From assembly GCF_003443615.1 (NCBI RefSeq), contig NZ_CP031967.1, positions 620,001-684,000 of the forward strand: a stretch of DNA of 64,000 bases. The letters are read 5' to 3'. Numbering within the stretch: position 1 is the first letter of the stretch; the number at the start of each line of letters is the position of its first letter. Of this stretch, positions 58,735-64,000 are shown piece after piece. The translations under genes were made by a program, and so were the position numbers. Source of the DNA: Alteromonas sp. BL110 (GTDB taxonomy: Bacteria; Pseudomonadota; Gammaproteobacteria; Enterobacterales; Alteromonadaceae). Under the pieces are notes generated by a model that had not been told where the DNA came from, did no database searches, and saw only the letters and a program-made list of their open reading frames with translations.

Positions 58735-61700
58735 ATGGCTGAAGTAATCATTGCAGAAATAAATGGTGAAGCTTCTATTGTTCGTGGTGAAACAGGTGAA
58801 CAAGTTGTTGCTACTGTCGGAATGACTGTTTATGAGGGAGATGTATTAGATGTTTCACCCAATGGGTTTGTTACCGTTAGTGTCGATGGCGAACTTCGCA
58901 CACTTCCAGCCGGACAAAGTGTCACCTTCCCGCTGCAATTAGATTTTACAGAAAGCAATTCTGACGATGAATTTGCCGTCTTTGACGAGAGTGTCGATGA
59001 GCTTGCCGCATTGCTTGACGGCGTTGATGGCGTTGATGGCGTGGAGAGTGTCGAAGGAGAGAACCAAACAGGCGATGCTGATTTTCTTGACGCGCTTGCT
59101 GGTGACGGCGACATTTTAGAGTCATTGGAAGCTACCGCTGCCGGTCTTGATGGTGGAGCGGGTGCAGGCGGAAGTAACTTTGTTCGTGTTGATCGTATAA
59201 ATGAAGACGTTGACCCAGCCGGTTTTCAGTTCGATCAAAATGCAAATGGTAACGACGATGTTACGCCCGTTGAGTTTTCTGAAACAGGTGAACAAGCACA
59301 AGATATCTCACTTTCTCTTGACGCAATCGGTTTGACGAGCGACACCACACCCACCTTATCAGGTATCACTTCGGCAATTCCGGGAAGTACAGTTACGCTG
59401 ACCGTTACCGACAGCGATGGAAACAATCAAATTGTCACAGCTATCGTACAGGACGATGGTACATTCAGCGTGGACGTGCCAAATTCATTAGCCGATGGTG
59501 AATTTACTGTAGACGCTACTGTATTAGAACCTACGGGTAATACTGCAGATAGTTCTACCACTGGCGAAATTGATGCTACTGCCCCGACAATCACCATTAA
59601 TGCGCCAGGTTCTGACAACGACACCACACCTACCCTGTCAGGTACCACTGATGCCGCACCGGGTAGCACGGTTACGTTAACCATTACCGATAGCGCGGGC
59701 AACACGCAAACTGTGACCGCTATTGTGCAAGCGGACGGCACGTATAGCGCAGATGTACCTGCCGAATTAGCCGAAGGCGAATTTACGGTTAATGCAAGCG
59801 TTAGTGATGAAGCGGGCAATACGGCAACCGCTGATACTACGGGCGAAATCGATACTACTGCGCCGTCCATCACTATCGACACTATAGCTACTGACAACGA
59901 CACCACACCTACCCTGTCAGGTACCACTGATGCCGCACCGGGTAGCACGGTTACGTTAACCATTACCGATAGCGCGGGCAACACGCAAACTGTGACCGCT
60001 ATTGTGCAAGCGGACGGTACGTATAGCGCAGATGTACCTGCCGAATTAGCCGAAGGCGAATTTACGGTTAATGCAAGCGTTAGTGATGAAGCGGGCAATA
60101 CGGCAACCGCTGATACTACGGGCGAAATCGATACCACAGCGCCGTCCATCACTATCGACACTATAGCTACTGACAACGACACCACACCTACCCTGTCAGG
60201 TACCACTGATGCCGCACCGGGTAGCACGGTTACGTTAACCATTACCGATAGCGCGGGTAATACTCAAACTGTGACCGCTATTGTGCAAGCGGACGGCACG
60301 TATAGCGCAGATGTACCTGCCGAATTAGCCGAAGGCGAATTTACGGTTAATGCAAGCGTTAGTGATGAAGCGGGCAATACGGCAACCGCTGATACTACCG
60401 GTGAAATCGATACCACTGCGCCGTCCATCACTATCGACGCCATAGATACTGACAACGACACCACGCCTACCCTGTCAGGTACCACTGATGCCGCACCGGG
60501 TAGCACGGTTACGTTAACCATTACCGATAGCGCGGGCAACACGCAAACTGTGACCGCTATTGTGCAAGCGGACGGCACGTATAGCGCAGATGTACCTGCC
60601 GAATTAGCCGAAGGCGAATTTACCGTTAACGCCAGCGTTACTGATGAAGCAGGCAATACGGCAACCGCTGATACCACAGGTGAAATTGATACCACAGCGC
60701 CGTCGATCACTATCGACACCATAGCGACTGACAACGACACCACGCCCACCCTTTCAGGAACAACAGATGCCGCACCGGGCAGCACGGTTACGCTAACCAT
60801 TACCGATAGCGCAGGCAACACACAAACTATCACAGCAATTGTTCAGGCGGACGGTACCTACAGTGCAGACGTACCGGCTGAATTGGCTGAGGGCGAATTT
60901 ACGGTTAATGCCAGCGTTACTGATGAAGCGGGCAATACGGCAACCGCTGAGACCACAGGAGAAATTGATACTACTGCGCCATCAATTACTATTGACGCTA
61001 TAGCCACTGACAACGACACCACGCCTACCCTTTCAGGAACAACAGATGCCGCACCGGGCAGCACGGTTACGCTAACCATTACCGATAGCGCGGGTAATAC
61101 TCAAACTATCACAGTAATCGTTCAAGCAGACGGGACTTACAGTGCGGACGTACCGGCCGAATTAGCCGAAGGCGAATTTACGGTTAACGCAAGCGTGACC
61201 GATGAAGCGGGCAATACCGCAACCGCTGATACTACCGGTGAAATCGATACCACTGCGCCATCAATTACTATTGACGCTATAGCCACTGACAACGACACCA
61301 CGCCTACCCTTTCAGGTACCACTGATGCCGCACCGGGCAGCACTGTCACGCTAACCATTACCGATAGCGTGGGTAACACACAAACTATCACAGCAATCGT
61401 TCAAGCAGACGGGACTTACAGCGCTGATGTACCTGCCGAATTAGCCGAAGGCGAATTTACGGTTAACGCAAGCGTGACCGATGAAGCAGGCAATACGGCT
61501 AGTGCTGAAGCACAGGGCGGCATCGACCTGACTGCGCCTACCATTTCGTTAAACGACCCAGGGATAAATGGCGATGCTACACCTACGCTTTCTGGTTTAT
61601 CGGATGCCGTGCCCGGAAGCACCATAACACTTACCGTTACCGATAGTGCTGGTGTTACTCAAACTTTCACTACCACTGTACAAGCCGACGGTACCTTTAC

Positions 61701-64000
61701 CGTTGAAGTTCCAAATGCTGTGGCAGAGGGTACATACAGCGTAACTGCTGAGGTGACCGATGGGGCGGGTAACACAGCGCAGGCAACAGCGAGTGGCGAT
61801 TATGATTCTACGAGTCCGTCGACCACAGTAAACCAACCTGCACCATCGAACGACACTACGCCTAACGTTTCTGGTGAAACCGATGCGCCTCCAGGCAGTG
61901 AAGTCGTCATTGTTGTTACAGATAGCGAGGGTAACGAGCAGACGATAGTTACCACAGTGAGTGGAGACGGAACGTTCAATGAGGATGTGCCAGCAGATCT
62001 TAGCGAAGGAGAGTACACAGTAGATGTTACCGTAACGACCCCTGCAGGTAATAGCTCTACCACTACGGTAACAGGCGAAGTAGATACCACAGCGCCGGTG
62101 ATCAGCCTTGAACCCATTGGATCAACCAATGATGATACGCCAGTGATCAGTGGAAACACTGACGCAGAACCAGGTGCGGCAGTAACACTAGATATCGTAC
62201 ACTCAGACGGTACTACGCAAACAATTACGGCGATAGTGCAAGAAGACGGTAGCTTTAGTGCTGAAGTTCCGCAAGCACTGGCAAACGGCGACTTCACGGT
62301 AACCGCTACTGTGTCTGATGTGGCGGGCAATACCGCTTCAACGTCAATCGATGCGGTTATCAATACCCAAGGCCCTAATGTTGTTATTGAAACCGGCTCT
62401 CCTACCAATGGTAGTGAAGGCATAGGGGGGTCGTCAGACGCACCTAATTCAGAGGTTGTGGTTGTTATAACCGATAGCGACGGCAACAGCCAGATAATAA
62501 CGGGGACAACCGATGAGGATGGTAACTTCAATGTAGCATTCCCTCCTGGCTCTGAAGAGGGCGAATACGATATTGAAGTAACGGTGACTGACGAAAATGG
62601 TAATAGCTCTACTGCCACAGCCACTACCGTACTTGATACCACGCCACCAGTTGTGAATATCGACCCGCAAACGGATACTAACGACACAACACCGACTATC
62701 TCAGGTAATACAGATTTACCCGCTGGCAGCGAGGTTGCTATTACCGTGACCGATAGTCAGGGTAATACGCAAACCGTCACCGCTGTTGTGGATGAAAACG
62801 GGAATTTCAGCGCCGATGTGGACGAAGCTCTGGCACAAGGAAGCTACGAGGTTTCTGTTGAAGCAACCGATGCTGCAGGCAATACAACTACCGCTGTAGA
62901 CAACAGTGGCAATATAGACACTACCGCACCAGTACTTACTCTAAACCCACAAACCGACGGCAGTGATACTACGCCAACCATTTCTGGCTCTACCGATTTA
63001 CCTTCTGGTTCAACGGTAACCATTGTGGTTACCGACAGTGCGGGCAACACGCAAACTATCGATACAATCGTTAATGATAACGGTGAATTTACCGTAGACG
63101 TGCAAACGCCTCTTACTGAGGGGGAATTCACTGTAGAGGCCAGTGCTACAGACGATGCGGGCAATACAACGACCGCTACCGAAGACGGCGGCAACATCGA
63201 CACCCAAGCACCGAACATTGCGCTAGAGCCTCTTGGTACAAGTAACGACCCGACACCGACGATTAGTGGTTCGACGAATTTAGAAGCAGGCAGCACGGTT
63301 ACACTTACCGTTACCGATAGTGCTGGAAACAGTCAAACCTTTACTGCCACAGTAGACGCGAACGGCGAATTTAGCGCAGACATTCCTGCTGAACTCGCTG
63401 ATGGTGACTACACGGTTGAAGCAACAGCCACCGATGCTGCGGGAAATAGTGCTTCAACGACACAAACTGGCACCGTGGACAGCAATGCGCCAAGCTTAAC
63501 CCTTGACCCACTAGGTGATGATAACGACACCACACCTACTATCTCGGGTACTACCGATTTACCTGCTGGTAGCACTGTTACACTGTCTGTTACCGACGCG
63601 CTCGGCAATACGCAAACGTTTGCGGCGACGGTAGACGGTTCGGGTAACTTCAGTGTAGATGTGCCCAATCCATTAGCGGAAGGTGAATATAGCGTAACGG
63701 CTACAGCGACCGACGCGAACGGCAATACCGCAACGGCAACGGAAACTGGCGGTAATATCGATATTACATCGCCGCTGGTTAATCTAGATGCTCAAGGCAG
63801 TACTAATGATACTACGCCAATCATTTCTGGTAACACAGATCAAGCGCCAGGTAGCAGTGTCGCAATCACTGTTACTGACAGTGCAGGAAATACACAAACC
63901 TTTGTTGCTGTAGTCGAGAATGACGGTACTTTCTCGGTTGATGTTCCAGCAGAGCTTGCCGACGGTGACTTTACCGTTACCGCCACGGTCACTGACGATG
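58735..64000 (+). CDS. lapA: Giant LapA/BpfA-type surface adhesin (3' end missing)
   Basis: An open frame of 1755 codons that runs off the window. The N-terminal 130 residues form the retention module. Residues 134-137 are TAAG, the LapG cleavage motif, so cutting would fall between Ala135 and Ala136. A Gly-rich linker follows, then at least 17 tandem Ig-like repeats of about 93 residues from about residue 195 to the window end. Each has TPTLSG, SAGNTQ and TGEIDTTAP motifs. No signal peptide is present, as expected for type I secretion. GAGAGGG lies upstream. It probably holds cells to surfaces until LapG releases it. Confidence 0.93.
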   Translation, partial: MAEVIIAEINGEASIVRGETGEQVVATVGMTVYEGDVLDVSPNGFVTVSVDGELRTLPAGQSVTFPLQLDFTESNSDDEFAVFDESVDELAALLDGVDGVDGVESVEGENQTGDADFLDALAGDGDILESLEATAAGLDGGAGAGGSNFVRVDRINEDVDPAGFQFDQNANGNDDVTPVEFSETGEQAQDISLSLDAIGLTSDTTPTLSGITSAIPGSTVTLTVTDSDGNNQIVTAIVQDDGTFSVDVPNSLADGEFTVDATVLEPTGNTADSSTTGEIDATAPTITINAPGSDNDTTPTLSGTTDAAPGSTVTLTITDSAGNTQTVTAIVQADGTYSADVPAELAEGEFTVNASVSDEAGNTATADTTGEIDTTAPSITIDTIATDNDTTPTLSGTTDAAPGSTVTLTITDSAGNTQTVTAIVQADGTYSADVPAELAEGEFTVNASVSDEAGNTATADTTGEIDTTAPSITIDTIATDNDTTPTLSGTTDAAPGSTVTLTITDSAGNTQTVTAIVQADGTYSADVPAELAEGEFTVNASVSDEAGNTATADTTGEIDTTAPSITIDAIDTDNDTTPTLSGTTDAAPGSTVTLTITDSAGNTQTVTAIVQADGTYSADVPAELAEGEFTVNASVTDEAGNTATADTTGEIDTTAPSITIDTIATDNDTTPTLSGTTDAAPGSTVTLTITDSAGNTQTITAIVQADGTYSADVPAELAEGEFTVNASVTDEAGNTATAETTGEIDTTAPSITIDAIATDNDTTPTLSGTTDAAPGSTVTLTITDSAGNTQTITVIVQADGTYSADVPAELAEGEFTVNASVTDEAGNTATADTTGEIDTTAPSITIDAIATDNDTTPTLSGTTDAAPGSTVTLTITDSVGNTQTITAIVQADGTYSADVPAELAEGEFTVNASVTDEAGNTASAEAQGGIDLTAPTISLNDPGINGDATPTLSGLSDAVPGSTITLTVTDSAGVTQTFTTTVQADGTFTVEVPNAVAEGTYSVTAEVTDGAGNTAQATASGDYDSTSPSTTVNQPAPSNDTTPNVSGETDAPPGSEVVIVVTDSEGNEQTIVTTVSGDGTFNEDVPADLSEGEYTVDVTVTTPAGNSSTTTVTGEVDTTAPVISLEPIGSTNDDTPVISGNTDAEPGAAVTLDIVHSDGTTQTITAIVQEDGSFSAEVPQALANGDFTVTATVSDVAGNTASTSIDAVINTQGPNVVIETGSPTNGSEGIGGSSDAPNSEVVVVITDSDGNSQIITGTTDEDGNFNVAFPPGSEEGEYDIEVTVTDENGNSSTATATTVLDTTPPVVNIDPQTDTNDTTPTISGNTDLPAGSEVAITVTDSQGNTQTVTAVVDENGNFSADVDEALAQGSYEVSVEATDAAGNTTTAVDNSGNIDTTAPVLTLNPQTDGSDTTPTISGSTDLPSGSTVTIVVTDSAGNTQTIDTIVNDNGEFTVDVQTPLTEGEFTVEASATDDAGNTTTATEDGGNIDTQAPNIALEPLGTSNDPTPTISGSTNLEAGSTVTLTVTDSAGNSQTFTATVDANGEFSADIPAELADGDYTVEATATDAAGNSASTTQTGTVDSNAPSLTLDPLGDDNDTTPTISGTTDLPAGSTVTLSVTDALGNTQTFAATVDGSGNFSVDVPNPLAEGEYSVTATATDANGNTATATETGGNIDITSPLVNLDAQGSTNDTTPIISGNTDQAPGSSVAITVTDSAGNTQTFVAVVENDGTFSVDVPAELADGDFTVTATVTDD
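59317..64000 (+). repeat. Tandem 279-base (93-residue) repeats in the adhesin
   Basis: The same motif (codons for a TPTLSG-type segment) recurs at 59335 and then every 279 bases through 62404 (59614, 59893, 60172, 60451, 60730, 61009, 61288, 61567, 61846, 62125). After that spacing varies from 273 to 282 bases (62677, 62959, 63241, 63520, 63802). Units between 59614 and 61566 (seven units) are nearly identical at DNA level, including synonymous positions. Confidence 0.95.

Noticed and set aside
58830..63725. Many minus-strand frames with repeated Val/Ala/Ser-rich sequence
   Set aside because: They are antisense shadows of the repeat-containing adhesin frame, have no ribosome sites, and share its 279-base period. 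The plus-strand frame has the LapA-type N-terminus and a good ribosome site.

Overview
The window is chromosomal DNA from a polarly flagellated, motile marine gammaproteobacterium, most likely Alteromonas or a close relative in the Alteromonadales. The reasons are the FlrA/FlrB/FlrC regulators, the FlgP and FlgT accessory proteins, the Vibrio/Shewanella-like flagellar gene order, the pseudaminic acid locus and the Lap/Bpf-type giant adhesin. The genus is inferred. I saw no rRNA, tRNA, CRISPR array or insertion sequence.

Region 1 (1-12616, minus strand) holds fliK (cut by the window start), fliJIHGFE and the regulators flrC, flrB and flrA. Region 2 (12777-24694) is a flagellin-glycosylation island: a divergent flagellin, then pseB-pseC on the plus strand. 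On the minus strand it has pseF, pseG, a NeuD/PglD-like acyltransferase, an unrecognised 196-residue protein, a ketoacyl-ACP synthase III, an acyl carrier protein and pseI, plus a very large Maf-type protein with an internally duplicated N-terminal half. No PseH-type acetyltransferase is present. The ACP, synthase, unknown protein and acyltransferase look like a module for putting a dedicated acyl group on the sugar.

Region 3 (24694-31488, minus strand) holds a FliT-like protein, fliS, fliD, flaG and three flagellins. The flagellins have sigma-28 promoters and their own terminators. A sialidase-like gene (31728-32702) follows on the plus strand. Region 4 (32709-45609, minus strand) is cheV, cheR, flgBCDE, flgFGHIJ, flgK and flgL. 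Facing it are flgA, flgM and flgN on the plus strand, then flgP (minus) and flgT (plus). flgO is not here. GG-N10-GC sigma-54 promoters are visible before fliE, flrB, flgF, flgB and flgT, and a sigma-28 promoter before flgM. This fits a hierarchy of FlrA, then sigma-54/FlrBC, then sigma-28.

Region 5 (49805-64000) is a complete Lap-type biofilm switch: lapG protease and lapD c-di-GMP receptor (plus strand), a LuxR-type regulator, lapC, lapB and a TolC-OmpA fusion (minus strand), and the start of a giant lapA-type adhesin (plus strand). The adhesin has a TAAG cleavage motif and at least 17 tandem 93-residue repeats that run off the window. Motility genes and the surface-attachment switch therefore sit side by side.
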